Positions 9,326-21,413 of a stretch of 64,000 nt of DNA are shown one piece after another. Source of the stretch: Bradyrhizobium sp. SZCCT0153 (GTDB taxonomy: Bacteria; Pseudomonadota; Alphaproteobacteria; Rhizobiales; Xanthobacteraceae); the NCBI RefSeq assembly GCF_018129995.1, contig NZ_JAFCKS010000003.1:868001-932000 (forward strand), given 5' to 3'. How positions within the stretch are numbered: the first letter of the stretch is position 1; each line of letters starts with the position of its first letter. The notes beneath the pieces were generated by a model, which saw only the letters and a program-made list of their open reading frames with translations, made no database searches and had not been told where the DNA came from. A program made the position numbers and the translations under genes.

Positions 9326-10219
9326 TTGGCTACGATCGACTATGATCTCGAACTGAGACGCGCCGGCGCGCATGCTGCCGGCGGCTGGCGGCGTGTGCTG
9401 TTTCTGGCGCAACGGCACGTGCTGGGCGCGGCCGGCCTCGTCATCATGACACTGTTCGTGGTCACGGCGATCTTCGCCGATTTCATCGCGCGCTATGATC
9501 CCCTGACGATCGACGCCGCCGGCGCGCTGGCGCGCCCGAGCCTGACGCACTGGATGGGCACCGATTCCTTCGGCCGCGACGTCTTCAGCCGCATAATCCA
9601 CGGCTCGCGGATCTCCCTTGCGGTCGGGATCGGCTCGACCGCGCTCGGCGGCGCGATCGGCGTCATCGTCGGATTGACCTCGGGCTATCTCTCCGGCTGG
9701 GTCGATCTTGTGTTCCAGCGCATCTCCGACGTTCTCCAGGCGCTGCCGCTGCTGGTTCTGGCCCTGATCATGACGGCGGCGCTCGGCCCGTCGCTCCCGA
9801 ATGTCATCATCGCCATCGCCATTCCGCTGATCCCGACCGTGTCGCGCGTCGTCCGCGCCAACACGCTGGCGCTGCGCGAACTGCCATTCGTCGAGGCCGC
9901 CAAGTCGATCGGCATGAGCGAAGTGCGCATCGCACTGCGCCACGTGCTGCCGAACACGCTGGCGCCGCTGATCGTGCTTGCGACCGCGCAACTCGGCTCG
10001 ACCATCCTGACCGAGGCCTCGCTCTCGTTCCTGGGCCTCGGCATTCCAGAGCCTTATCCGTCCTGGGGCCGCATGCTGTCGGAATCCGCGGCCGAATATG
10101 TCCGCACCGCGCCGTGGCTGGTGATCTTCCCGGGCATCGCGATCAGCCTCGCCGTGTTCGGCGCCAACCTGTTCGGCGACGCCCTGCGCGACATCCTCGA
10201 TCCCCGGCAGCGCGGCTGA
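9326..10219 (+). CDS. ABC importer permease, DppC family
   Basis: Second membrane subunit, 297 aa, starting at TTG 9326 with AGGAGA five bases upstream; no in-frame ATG near the N-terminus fits. The N-terminal cytoplasmic tail and helix (LGAAGLVIMTLFVVTAIFAD) are typical of DppC/OppC, followed by the HWMGTDSFGRDVFSRIIHGS signature and the coupling loop VEAAKSIGMSEVRIALRHVL. Its TGA overlaps the ATG of the next ATPase gene by one base (TGATG), so translation is likely coupled. Confidence 0.94.
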   Translation: MATIDYDLELRRAGAHAAGGWRRVLFLAQRHVLGAAGLVIMTLFVVTAIFADFIARYDPLTIDAAGALARPSLTHWMGTDSFGRDVFSRIIHGSRISLAVGIGSTALGGAIGVIVGLTSGYLSGWVDLVFQRISDVLQALPLLVLALIMTAALGPSLPNVIIAIAIPLIPTVSRVVRANTLALRELPFVEAAKSIGMSEVRIALRHVLPNTLAPLIVLATAQLGSTILTEASLSFLGLGIPEPYPSWGRMLSESAAEYVRTAPWLVIFPGIAISLAVFGANLFGDALRDILDPRQRG

Positions 10220-11226
10220 TGGCGGAAAAATCCGATCTCGTGCTCGAGGTGAAGAATCTGAAGACGGTGTTCTTCACCAATTCCGGCCTGTTCAGGGCGG
10301 TCGACGACGTCTCGTTCACCGTGAGGCGCGGCGAGACGCTGGCCATCGTCGGCGAATCCGGCTGCGGCAAGAGCGTCACTGCCCTCTCGCTGATGCGGCT
10401 GGTACCCGACCCGCCCGGCCGCATCGTCGGCGGCTCGATCACGCTCGAAGGCACCGATCTGCTGGCACTGGACGAGGCAGCGATGCGCGCTGTCAGGGGC
10501 AACCGCATCTCCATGATCTTCCAGGAGCCGATGACCTCGCTCAATCCGGTGATGCGGATCGGCGACCAGATCGTCGAGGCCGTGCGGCTGCATCGGAACA
10601 TGTCGTCGAAAGAGGCCCGCGACGTCGCGGTCGAGATGCTGCGCCTGGTGCGCATCCCCGAACCGGCGCGGCGCGCACGGGAATATCCGCACCAGCTCTC
10701 CGGCGGCATGCGCCAGCGCGCGATGATCGCGATGGCGCTGGCCTGCCGGCCGGCGCTGCTGCTCGCGGACGAGCCGACGACCGCGCTCGACGTCACCATC
10801 CAGGCGCAGATCCTGGCGCTGATCCTCGACCTCCAGAAGGAGCTCGGCACCGGGCTCGTGCTCATCACGCATGACCTCGGCGTCGTCGCGCAGACGGCGC
10901 AGCGCGTGATCGTGATGTACGCGGGCAGGAAAGTCGAGGAAGCCAGCGTCGAGGCGCTGTTCGCCGCGCCGATGCATCCCTACACGCGCGGGCTGATGGC
11001 CTCGATCCCGGCCGTGCCGGCGTCGGGTGTCGCCGCGCAGGAACGGCTGAACGAAATTCCCGGCACTGTGCCGTCGCTGGTCGGGCTGCCGAAAGGCTGC
11101 GCTTTTGCGCCGCGCTGCAAGCTCGCGATCAAGCGCTGCGAGGCCGAATATCCGCCGCTCACGGATTGGGGCGGCGGCCATCTCGCCGCATGCTGGCGCG
11201 CGGCCGACGTGGCGGAGGTGGCATGA
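10219..11226 (+). CDS. ABC importer ATP-binding protein, DppD family
   Basis: Cytoplasmic ATPase, 335 aa. The ATG at 10219 overlaps the stop of the permease gene; longer upstream frames read through the permease in another phase. Walker A GESGCGKSVTALSL, Q-loop with FQEPMTSLNP, ABC signature LSGGMRQR, Walker B LLLADEPTTALD and H-loop LITHDLG are all intact. The C-terminal oligopeptide-transporter extension contains the GCAFAPRCKLAIKRC cysteine motif, which in this family may bind an Fe-S cluster. It pairs with the following DppF-type ATPase as a heterodimer. Confidence 0.95.
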   Translation: MAEKSDLVLEVKNLKTVFFTNSGLFRAVDDVSFTVRRGETLAIVGESGCGKSVTALSLMRLVPDPPGRIVGGSITLEGTDLLALDEAAMRAVRGNRISMIFQEPMTSLNPVMRIGDQIVEAVRLHRNMSSKEARDVAVEMLRLVRIPEPARRAREYPHQLSGGMRQRAMIAMALACRPALLLADEPTTALDVTIQAQILALILDLQKELGTGLVLITHDLGVVAQTAQRVIVMYAGRKVEEASVEALFAAPMHPYTRGLMASIPAVPASGVAAQERLNEIPGTVPSLVGLPKGCAFAPRCKLAIKRCEAEYPPLTDWGGGHLAACWRAADVAEVA

Positions 11227-12218
11227 CCGAGGCGCTGCTCGAGGTCACCGATCTCACGAAACACTATCCGGTGCGCGCGGGCGTGTTGCGCCGGCAGGTC
11301 GGCACCGTGCATGCCGTCGACGGCGTCTCGTTTTCAGTTGGAGTCGGCGAGACGCTGGGCCTGGTCGGCGAATCCGGTTGCGGCAAATCGACGGTGGCAC
11401 GCAGCGTGCTGCGGCTGGTGGAGCCGACCTCGGGCCAGATCCGCCTCGATGGCGCGGACATCACCCATCTCTCAAAGACGGCGCTGCGCCCGCACCGGCG
11501 CTCGATGCAGATCGTGTTCCAGGACCCGTTCGCCTCGCTCAATCCGCGCATGACCGCAGGCGACATCGTCGGCGAGCCGCTCGCCGTGCACGGGCTCGCG
11601 ACCGGCAAGGCGCTGGAGGCACGCACAGCAAGGCTGTTCGAGCAGGTTGGCCTTCGGCCCGACCAGATGCGCAATTTCCCGCATCAATTCTCCGGCGGCC
11701 AGCGCCAGCGCATCTGCATCGCGCGCGCGCTGGCGCTCGGGCCGCGTCTGATCGTCTGCGACGAGCCGGTCTCCGCACTCGACGTCTCGATCCAGGCCCA
11801 GGTGATCAACCTCTTGATCGACCTGCAACGCCAGCACGGCTTCTCCTATCTCTTCATCGCGCACGACCTTGCCGTGGTCGCCCATATCAGCCACCGCGTC
11901 GCCGTGATGTATCTCGGACGCATCGTCGAGATCGCCGACAAGGACGAGCTGTTCCGCAGTCCGCGCCATCCCTACACGCAGGCCCTGCTCGCCTCGGTGC
12001 CGGTTGCGAACCCGCTCGCGAAGAAGCTCGTGCCGCTGGTCGACGGCGACGTGCCGAGCCCGGTCAATCCACCCTCCGGCTGCGCGTTCCACACCCGCTG
12101 CCGGTTTGCGATGGAGCGATGCAGGACGGAGCGGCCGGCGCTGGTGGATACCGGTGATCGTCATCAGGTGGCGTGTTTGCTCAATGAGGGGACGGGGCGA
12201 CCGAACTCGATCCCGTAG
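11223..12218 (+). CDS. ABC importer ATP-binding protein, DppF family
   Basis: Partner ATPase, 331 aa, starting at ATG 11223 inside an ATGA overlap with dppD-like. Walker A GESGCGKSTVARSVL, signature FSGGQRQR, Walker B LIVCDEPVSALD and the H-loop FIAHDLAVV are intact. The C-terminal block PSGCAFHTRCRFAMERC is the family cysteine motif. It is the last gene of the importer operon; its stop codon lies in the first bases of a palindromic element that probably ends transcription before the convergent carboxylase gene. Confidence 0.95.
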   Translation: MTEALLEVTDLTKHYPVRAGVLRRQVGTVHAVDGVSFSVGVGETLGLVGESGCGKSTVARSVLRLVEPTSGQIRLDGADITHLSKTALRPHRRSMQIVFQDPFASLNPRMTAGDIVGEPLAVHGLATGKALEARTARLFEQVGLRPDQMRNFPHQFSGGQRQRICIARALALGPRLIVCDEPVSALDVSIQAQVINLLIDLQRQHGFSYLFIAHDLAVVAHISHRVAVMYLGRIVEIADKDELFRSPRHPYTQALLASVPVANPLAKKLVPLVDGDVPSPVNPPSGCAFHTRCRFAMERCRTERPALVDTGDRHQVACLLNEGTGRPNSIP

Positions 12219-12302
12219 GACGGGCAAAGCGAAGCGTGCCCACCATTCCATGGCAATCGCGGCACTGGTGGGCACGGCCCTATGCGCCTTTGCCTACCCT
12301 AC
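12215..12302. repeat. Palindromic element (GGGCAAAGCG family, copy 1), likely bidirectional terminator
   Basis: Inverted arms GTAGGACGGGCAAAGCGAAG...CGTGCCCACCA and TGGTGGGCACG...CGCCTTTGCCTACCCTAC pair around a short centre. It separates the convergent dppF-like and carboxylase genes and contains the dppF-like stop codon. A second copy lies at 16986-17078. It has no poly-U run, so terminator function is inferred from position and structure. Confidence 0.75.
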
Positions 12303-12319
12303 GATAGCGTCGTGCCGGC

Positions 12320-14292
<1,973 letters not shown>

Positions 14293-14296
<4 letters not shown>

Positions 14297-15909
14297 GGGC
14301 GGGCCACCGAGAACTGCATGCGCTGAGGTGTCCGTGCGTCGCCCTCGCGGCAGATCGCAAGTACCTCAGACAGGACCGCGCGGGTGTCGCGCGGATCGAT
14401 CACGCCGTCGTCGAGCACGCGCGCGCTGGTCGAGAACACGTCCATCTGGCCGTCGAACACGCCGATGATCTGCGCCTTCATGGCGTCGAGCTTGTCCTTT
14501 TCGATCGGCTTGCCGCGGCGGGCTGCGGCGGCTTCCGTCACGATCGCCATGGTCTCGGCGGCCTGCTCGCCGCCCATCACGGCAGTCTTGGCGTTCGGCC
14601 AGGAGAAGCAAAAGCGCGGGTGGAAACCGCGGCCGCACATGCCGTAATTGCCGGCGCCGAACGAGGCGCCGCAATAGATCGTGATTTGCGGTACCGTCGC
14701 CGACGTCACCGCCTGGATCATCTTCGAGCCGTGCTTGATCATGCCGGCTTCTTCATAGGCCTTGCCGACCATGTAGCCGGTGGTGTTGTTCAGATACAGC
14801 AGCGGCGTGCGGGTCTGGCAGCAGGCCTGGATGAAATGCGTTGCCTTGTTGGCGCCGGCCGGATCGAGCGGGCCGTTGTTGGTGATGATGCCGATCGCCT
14901 GCCCTTCGATGCGTGCATGGCCACAGACGGTGGCCGGACCGTAATTCGGCGCCATCTCGGTGAAATCGGAATCGTCGACGATGCGTGCGATCACCTGCTT
15001 CATGTCCACGGGGCGCTTGTGGTCCATCGGCATGATACCGAGCAGCTCGTCCTGGTCGTAGCGCGGCGGCTTGTGATCAGCTTCCGCCCGGCCCGGCCGC
15101 TCCCACTCCAGAGCCGCCATGATCTCGCGCGCGATACGCAGGGCATCGCGGTCGTCCTCGGCGAGATAGTCGCCGAGGCCGGAGACCTGCGTGTGCATCT
15201 CGGCGCCGCCAAGTTCTTCTTCCGTGGCGATCTCGCCGGTCGCGGCCTTCAGCAGCGGCGGCCCCGCGAGGAAGGCGCGGGTGCGGCCGCGCACCATGAC
15301 GATGTAGTCGGACAGGCCCGTTTGATAGGCGCCACCGGCAGTGGACGAGCCGTGCGTGACGGTAACGACCGGCAGCCCCGCCGCCGAAAGCCGCGCCAGA
15401 TTGCGGAAGATGTTGCCGCCGCGGACGAAATCCTCGACGCGGTAGCGCAAAAGGTTGGCGCCGGCGCTTTCGACCAGTTGCACGTAGGGCAGCTTGTTCT
15501 CTAGCGCGAGCTCCTGCACACGCAGCGTCTTATCGAGGCCATAGGGTTGCAGTGCGCCGGCATCGATGCCGGAATCATTGGCGCTGACCATGCAGCGGAC
15601 TCCCGAGACGAAGCCGATGCCGGCGATGACGCCGCCGCCCGGCACGCTCTTGTCGGCATCCGGCACATCGAACATGTAGCCGGCCAGCGTCGACAGCTCG
15701 ATGAACGGCGCGCCAGGATCGAGCACCAGCGCGACGCGTTCGCGCGGCAGCAGCTGCCCGCGCTTGTGGAAGCGCTCCTTTGCCGCGGCCGAGGCTGCGC
15801 GCGTACGCTCTTCCAGCGCGCGCATGCGGTCGATCAGTCCGAGCATGCCGTCGCGGTTGGCGCGGTAGCCGGCACTGCCAGGGGAAACGGTGTTTTCGAG
15901 AATGGACAT
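14293..15909 (-). CDS. Acyl-CoA carboxylase carboxyltransferase (beta) subunit, methylcrotonyl/geranyl-CoA carboxylase type
   Basis: Transfers CO2 from biotin to an acyl-CoA, 538 aa. The ATG at 15909 opens the conserved region; upstream in-frame sequence falls in a repeat. Both crotonase-fold halves are present: LVESAGANL and VTHGSSTAGGAYQTG in the N half, NNTTGYMVG and ASFGAGNYGMCGRGF in the C half, ending VMGGEQAAETMAIV. Methylcrotonyl-CoA carboxylases that I recall read CGRAY with Ala at the pocket position, whereas this protein has CGRGF with Gly, which would allow a bulkier acyl group as in geranyl-CoA carboxylase; this is inference from memory of the families. Located downstream of a BKACE gene, it belongs to the acyl-CoA catabolic island. 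Confidence 0.9.
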
Positions 15910-15923
15910 GACTTGATCCTGCT

Positions 15924-16009
15924 CGTCATTGCGAGGAGCGAAGCGACGAAGCAATCCAGACTGCCTCAACGGAAAGATTCTGGATTGCTTCGCTTCGCTC
16001 GCAATGACG
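15924..16009. repeat. Palindromic element (GAAGCAATCCAGA family, copy 1)
   Basis: 86 bp with outer arms CGTCATTGCGAG/CTCGCAATGACG and inner arms GAAGCAATCCAGA/TCTGGATTGCTTC. It sits between the BKACE gene and the carboxyltransferase gene, immediately upstream of the latter's start. Copy 2 is at 50467-50546. Such elements are common between genes of Bradyrhizobium. Confidence 0.85.
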
Positions 16010-16023
16010 GATGAGGCGATACC

Positions 16024-16890
16024 TTACCGATTCGTCCCAAATATCTTTCGCGCTTCCGCCGGGCTCGCGATCTCACGGCCCGCGCGCCGGGCGCAGGCGG
16101 CGATGGCCTCGATCAACTGGCCGTTCGACGTCACCTTCTTGCCGTCGGCGAGATAAAAGGCGTCCTCGAGGCCGGTGCGCAGATGGCCGCCGAGCTCGGC
16201 GCAGCGCTGATGCAGCGGCCAGATCTCTTCGCGGCCAATGGCGGTGACCTGCCAATGCGCTTCGGGGCGCTTCAGCTTGAGCAGGATCGGCAGCAGCTCC
16301 GGATCCGACGGCATGCCGGAGGCGACGCCCATGACGAAATTATATTCGAGCGGACCCTTGTACATGCCGACCTGGGTGTACATGCCGACACAACGCACGA
16401 TGCCGACGTCGAAACATTCGAACTCGGGGATGGTGCCGACCGCGTTCATGACGTCGAGATAGTCCTTCACTTTCTCGACCGCGTTGTCGAACATCATCGG
16501 CGGCCAGGCCCAGCTGTTGTCGGCCTTCACTTTCAGATAATTCAGCGAACCGGCGTTGCAGGCCGCAATCTCGGGCCTGGTCTCACGGATGCATTCGAGC
16601 GCGCCGCTGTAGTTCGGCCCTGATACCCCGGATGTGTGATTGATGAGGACGCCGGGACATGCTTCGCGGATCGCCTGCTGGATTTCCTTGCTGACGCTGA
16701 CCTCCCAGGAGGGCAGATGTCCCTTGTTCGGCGCCTGCTGACGCAGATGGATGTGCATGATGGACGCGCCCGCATCGAACGCAGCCTTGGCCTCGCGCGC
16801 CATTTCTTCAGGCGTGACCGGCACGTTGTGCTGCTTCGGATCGGTGAGCACACCGTTCAGCGCGCAGGTGATGACGGCCTTGTCGCTCAT
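16024..16890 (-). CDS. BKACE-family beta-keto acid cleavage enzyme (DUF849, 3-keto-5-aminohexanoate cleavage-like)
   Basis: Zn-dependent enzyme that typically combines a beta-keto acid with acetyl-CoA to give acetoacetate and a new acyl-CoA. 288 aa TIM barrel with the paired histidines of MHIHLR (His46, His48) that ligate zinc in the family, the VLINHTSG strand and the AEIGRE-like C-terminal glutamate region (TAIGREEIWPLHQRCAELGG). The start ATG at 16890 aligns with the family N-terminus (AVITCALNGVLTDP). It stands between the AraC gene and the carboxylase genes on the same strand, so it likely handles a keto acid produced by the same pathway. Confidence 0.9.
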   Translation of the reverse strand: MSDKAVITCALNGVLTDPKQHNVPVTPEEMAREAKAAFDAGASIMHIHLRQQAPNKGHLPSWEVSVSKEIQQAIREACPGVLINHTSGVSGPNYSGALECIRETRPEIAACNAGSLNYLKVKADNSWAWPPMMFDNAVEKVKDYLDVMNAVGTIPEFECFDVGIVRCVGMYTQVGMYKGPLEYNFVMGVASGMPSDPELLPILLKLKRPEAHWQVTAIGREEIWPLHQRCAELGGHLRTGLEDAFYLADGKKVTSNGQLIEAIAACARRAGREIASPAEARKIFGTNR

Positions 16891-16985
16891 GCCCTAGATA
16901 TCTCGCACGTTGAGAATTCAACGCTTGCGATCATGTGATGCGCGGCATGCGGCTTCTTGCGCGGAGAAGCTGGAAAGCGAGATGC

Positions 16986-17078
16986 TGCAGGGCGGGCAAT
17001 GGCGCTCCTGCGCCGTGCCCACCATCTCTCCAGACCTTGCGCAGGCGGTGGGCACGCTTTCGCTTTGCCCGCCCTGCA
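16986..17078. repeat. Palindromic element (GGGCAAAGCG family, copy 2)
   Basis: Arms TGCAGGGCGGGC...GTGCCCACC and GGTGGGCACGCTTTCGC...GCCCGCCCTGCA form a long hairpin just downstream of the AraC gene stop (17088) and upstream of the BKACE gene on the same strand. It may terminate or process the regulator transcript and isolate it from the catabolic genes. Confidence 0.75.
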
Positions 17079-17087
17079 AGAGCGACG

Positions 17088-17888
17088 CTAGCTCGCCTCC
17101 GCCAGCCGTACCGTCTCGCTGCTGCGATAGATCGCGAGGTCGCGCGAGCCGACGAAGATCGCGCGCGGCTTCAATCCGTAGAAGCGGCGGATCGAGTGGC
17201 TGAAATGGGTCGAGTCGGGATAACCGATGTCCTGCGCGAGATGGGCGAGGTTGAGGTCCTGGTTGGCGAAATGCAGCAGGTGCCGCGCGCGCTTCCAGGC
17301 GCGGAAGGACCGGAATGAGATGCCGGTCTCTTCCTTGAACAGATGCAGGAAGCGCGACGCCGAGAGCCCCGCTTCGGCCGCACAAGTATCCGCGGTCACC
17401 GGCTCTCCGGAGAAGCGGCCGATGCGGGCCACTGCGCGCATCACGCGCGGGTCGAGCACGCGGCGCGGCAGCGCCTCGCCAAAACACATCTCGTCGAATT
17501 CGGCGGTGGTGATGTCGTTATAGCGGCGCTGGCGCAGCAACGTATAAGCGGCGAGGATCTTGCGGGCATAGACGGCCTTGTCCGGTCCGGTCAGCCGCTC
17601 AGCCAGAGCCTCGATCACGCCATCCGGCAAGCTCTCGGGCTCGAGCGTCACGCTGATTGCGGTGCGGTAGTCGCTGGCGATGGAATGCCGCTGGTTCGGC
17701 AGGGTGACGAACAGCTCGCCGGTGGCGAGGGCGTCGTCGATCGTCAGATGCAGGCTGCCTTTGACCGCCACGTAGACGTGACAGCAGCCGGGCGTCCGCT
17801 TGCGGGGGCGGCCGAGCAGGCCGGCATAGAACACCCGCTCCGGCGTGATCAGCATCAGATGGTCGGATTCGCGACCGTTATCTTCCAT
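17088..17888 (-). CDS. AraC-family transcriptional regulator
   Basis: 266 aa DNA-binding regulator. The N-terminal half is a cupin-like ligand domain (about 1-150; GCCHVYVAVKGSLHLTID). The C-terminal two-helix-turn-helix AraC/XylS domain spans about 165-255, with LSASRFLHLFKEETGISFRS and the signature IGYPDSTHFSHSIRRFYGLK. The ATG at 17888 is preceded by GAGGATCC. It lies inside the acyl-CoA catabolic island between GST and BKACE genes on the same strand and is the best candidate for its local regulator; the inducer is unknown. Confidence 0.9.
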   Translation of the reverse strand: MEDNGRESDHLMLITPERVFYAGLLGRPRKRTPGCCHVYVAVKGSLHLTIDDALATGELFVTLPNQRHSIASDYRTAISVTLEPESLPDGVIEALAERLTGPDKAVYARKILAAYTLLRQRRYNDITTAEFDEMCFGEALPRRVLDPRVMRAVARIGRFSGEPVTADTCAAEAGLSASRFLHLFKEETGISFRSFRAWKRARHLLHFANQDLNLAHLAQDIGYPDSTHFSHSIRRFYGLKPRAIFVGSRDLAIYRSSETVRLAEAS

Positions 17889-18043
17889 GGGGATCCTCCT
17901 CGCGCGGCTCTTTGGCCGCTGCGGACGGAGATCACCTTAGCCTAAATTCGGGCGGTGTCACGGCGGGATAGCGCTGTCATGGCGCGCAAAAGGTCAGCAT
18001 TCCCGGGCGGCTGTCGAACCGCATCCGGAACCCTTCAACAATC

Positions 18044-18070
18044 GTCGTCCCGGCCTTACGCCGGGACGAC
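18044..18070 (-). terminator. Perfect 11-bp hairpin downstream of the GST gene
   Basis: GTCGTCCCGGC and GCCGGGACGAC pair perfectly around a five-base loop, starting five bases beyond the GST stop codon. The U tract is poor (GATTGTT on the minus strand), so it may act as a weak terminator or a 3'-end stabiliser. Confidence 0.6.
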
Positions 18071-18075
18071 AAGTC

Positions 18076-18731
18076 TTAGGCCCTTACCCTCGGCACAATG
18101 TTCTGCTCGATCCCGGCCTTCTGCTCTGCAGCAACCGCGCGCTTGAAGCCGTCGCGCTGCTGCAAACGCGCCCAATAGGCTGCGACATTTGGCCCAAAAT
18201 CCTTGGCCAGCCCGATATTGTCGGCGAGGCGGAGCGCATAGCCGATCACGACATCTGCGGCGGTGAAGCGGCCGGCACACAGGGTTTCGGCATTTGCGGT
18301 GGCGGCCTCGACGGCGCGCAGCCGGCCCAGAAACCATTTGGCGTAGTCGCCGGCGACCTGCGGATTGCGGCGCTCCTCCGGCTCGAGCTGGGTGTATCGG
18401 AGCACCAGCGTTTGCGGGAAGGTTAACGTGGCGTCGCTGAAATACATCCAGTTCAGGAAGGCGCCATAGGCGGGATCCTCCGGACCGACCATCAGCGGCG
18501 TCGGCCCGTGCTTGATGCCGAGATAGTGGCAGATGCCGGAGGACTCGGTCATCTTCGTCTCGCCGTCGATCAGGAAAGGGATCGTGCCAAGCGGATTGAT
18601 GCCGAGATAATCCTTGGCAAAGACCCTCGGCGGGAACGGCAGCATTTTGAGCTCATACGGCAGCCCCATCTCCTCCAGCATCCAGAGCGGGCGGAACGAG
18701 CGCGCGGCGTCGCAGTGATAGAGCGTGATCA

Positions 18732-18732
<1 letters not shown>
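18076..18732 (-). CDS. Glutathione S-transferase family protein
   Basis: 218 aa, thioredoxin-fold N-domain (MITLYHCDAARSFRPLWMLE) with cis-Pro region GTIPFLID and the TESSGICHYLG motif (Glu-Ser gamma-glutamyl site), then an all-helical C-domain (CAGRFTAADVVIGYALRLAD). The ATG at 18732 overlaps the last base of the acyl-CoA dehydrogenase stop (TGATG), so it is translationally coupled to it; longer frames are upstream read-through. In catabolic operons such GSTs often detoxify or isomerise reactive enoyl intermediates; the specific role here is not known. Confidence 0.9.
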
Positions 18733-19895
<1,163 letters not shown>

Positions 19896-19905
19896 TCTCT
19901 CTCCA

Positions 19906-20006
19906 TCGTCATTCCGGGATGGCCCGAAGGGCCAGGCCCGGAATCCATAACCACGGCTGGTGGTTATGGATTCCGGGCTCACTCGCTTCGCTCGCGCCCC
20001 GGAATG
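19906..20006. repeat. Palindromic element (CCGGAATCCATAACCAC family)
   Basis: About 100 bp between two acyl-CoA dehydrogenase genes. Outer arms CGTCATTCCGGG and CCCCGGAATGGCG-like pair; inner arms AATCCATAACCAC and GTGGTTATGGATT are perfect. A looser relative sits at 47124-47275. It may form a strong hairpin in the shared transcript and uncouple expression of the two genes. Confidence 0.8.
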
Positions 20007-20022
20007 GCGCAAGGAAGAATAC

Positions 20023-21159
20023 TCACAGCCCCATCTGCCGCGACGCCAGATCCTTCATGATCTCCTCGGTGCCGCCGCCGATGGCGTTGACCTTGACCTC
20101 GCGGTAGATGCGCTCGGCCTTGATACCGCGCATGAAGCCGGCGCCGCCGAAAATCTGCACGGCCTCCGAGGCGCAAAACGCCATGGTCTGCGTCGCCTGA
20201 TTCTTCATCATGCATATCTCGGCGACGGGGCTTTCGCCCTGCTCCAGGCGCCATGCCAGCATTTCCAGCATTGCCTGACTTGCGGCGACCTTCTGCGCCA
20301 TGTCCACGATCTTGTGGCGGATGACCTGGTGCTGCGCCAACGGCTTGCCGAACGTCTTGCGCTCCTTGGCGTAGGCAATCGCCTCGTCGAGGCAGACACG
20401 CGCGAAGGCGGTGCAGCTCGCCGCCATGCCGATGCGCTCGCTGTTGAAATTCTGCATGATGATCTTGAAGCCCTGGCCTTCCTCGCCGATCAGGTTTTCG
20501 GCCGGCACGCGGCAGTCGTCGAAATGCAGCGTCGCGGTATCGGAGGCCCACCAACCCATCTTCTTCAGTTTTGTCCGCGACAGGCCGGGCGTATCCCCCT
20601 CGATCAGGAGCAGGCTGACGCCACCGGCACCCTCGCCGCCGGTGCGCACCGCAACGGTCAGATAATCGGCGCGCATCCCGGAGGTGATGAAGGTCTTCTC
20701 GCCGGTCACGACGTAGTGATCGCCCTCGCGCCGAGCCCTGGTCCGCAGATTGGCGACGTCCGAGCCGCCGCCCGGTTCGGTGATCGCAAGAGCGGAAATC
20801 TTCTCGCCGGCGAGCACCTGCGGCAGCACGCGCGCCCTAACCTCCGGGCGCGCCGCCCGCGCGATCGGCGGCGAGCCGATGGTGTGGCTCATCAGGCTCG
20901 CGCTGATGCCGCCGGCGCCCGCCCGTGCCAGCTCCTGGCTCGCCACGATCTTCATGAACTGGTCGGCGGCGATCCCGCCATGTTCCTCGGGGAATCCAAG
21001 TCCCAACAGGCCGATCTCGGCCGCCTTGCGATAGAGGGCGCGGGGAAATTCACCCGCTTCGTCCCATTCATGGGCGAACGGCGTAATCTCCTTCTCGACG
21101 AAGCGGCGCATGACGTCGCGGAAAGCGTCATGCTCGGCGGTGTAGAACGGGCTCGTCAT
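20023..21159 (-). CDS. Acyl-CoA dehydrogenase (isovaleryl/citronellyl type)
   Basis: 378 aa FAD-dependent dehydrogenase, starting MTSPFYTAEHDAFRDVMRRF. It carries LAITEPGGGSDVANLRT and VTGEKTFITSGMRADY, the CoA/FAD block KRKTFGKPLAQHQ-like (ERKTFGKPLAQHQVIRH) and QIFGGAGFMRG. As in its neighbour, the medium-chain base position is Gly (AIGGGTEEIM), while FNSERIGMAAS holds the Glu expected of isovaleryl/long-chain/citronellyl-CoA dehydrogenases. It is the first gene of the minus-strand run that continues to the carboxylase and is divergent from an acyl-CoA synthetase gene. Confidence 0.92.
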   Translation of the reverse strand: MTSPFYTAEHDAFRDVMRRFVEKEITPFAHEWDEAGEFPRALYRKAAEIGLLGLGFPEEHGGIAADQFMKIVASQELARAGAGGISASLMSHTIGSPPIARAARPEVRARVLPQVLAGEKISALAITEPGGGSDVANLRTRARREGDHYVVTGEKTFITSGMRADYLTVAVRTGGEGAGGVSLLLIEGDTPGLSRTKLKKMGWWASDTATLHFDDCRVPAENLIGEEGQGFKIIMQNFNSERIGMAASCTAFARVCLDEAIAYAKERKTFGKPLAQHQVIRHKIVDMAQKVAASQAMLEMLAWRLEQGESPVAEICMMKNQATQTMAFCASEAVQIFGGAGFMRGIKAERIYREVKVNAIGGGTEEIMKDLASRQMGL

Positions 21160-21413
21160 CGCACTCCTGCCTCGTTGACGGATTCATCTCGCCCACCATC
21201 GCTGGAACATTGGCGGTTCACTTGCGCGGAGTGGCTGGCTGCGGCCATGGCGACAATCTAGCAACTCAACGCAAGACGATTTTCGTCACTCACAGGCCAA
21301 CTCCGGGTCAAAAAAAGTGGTGCACAAAACTCCGGCTGGCCTCCCTTGGCCACGCCGGGCATGGTGCACGGCAATAGAGCGCAGGCGGCACAAGACCGCC
21401 GAGGGAGGGATTT
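21160..21413. promoter_or_regulatory. Divergent promoter region of the acyl-CoA island
   Basis: 254 bases between the diverging acyl-CoA dehydrogenase and acyl-CoA synthetase genes. It contains two copies of TGGTGCAC at 21318-21325 and 21362-21369, 44 bases apart, which could be regulator sites. A GAGGGAGGGA ribosome site ends at 21410. No clear sigma-70 or sigma-54 boxes could be assigned by eye. Confidence 0.4.
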
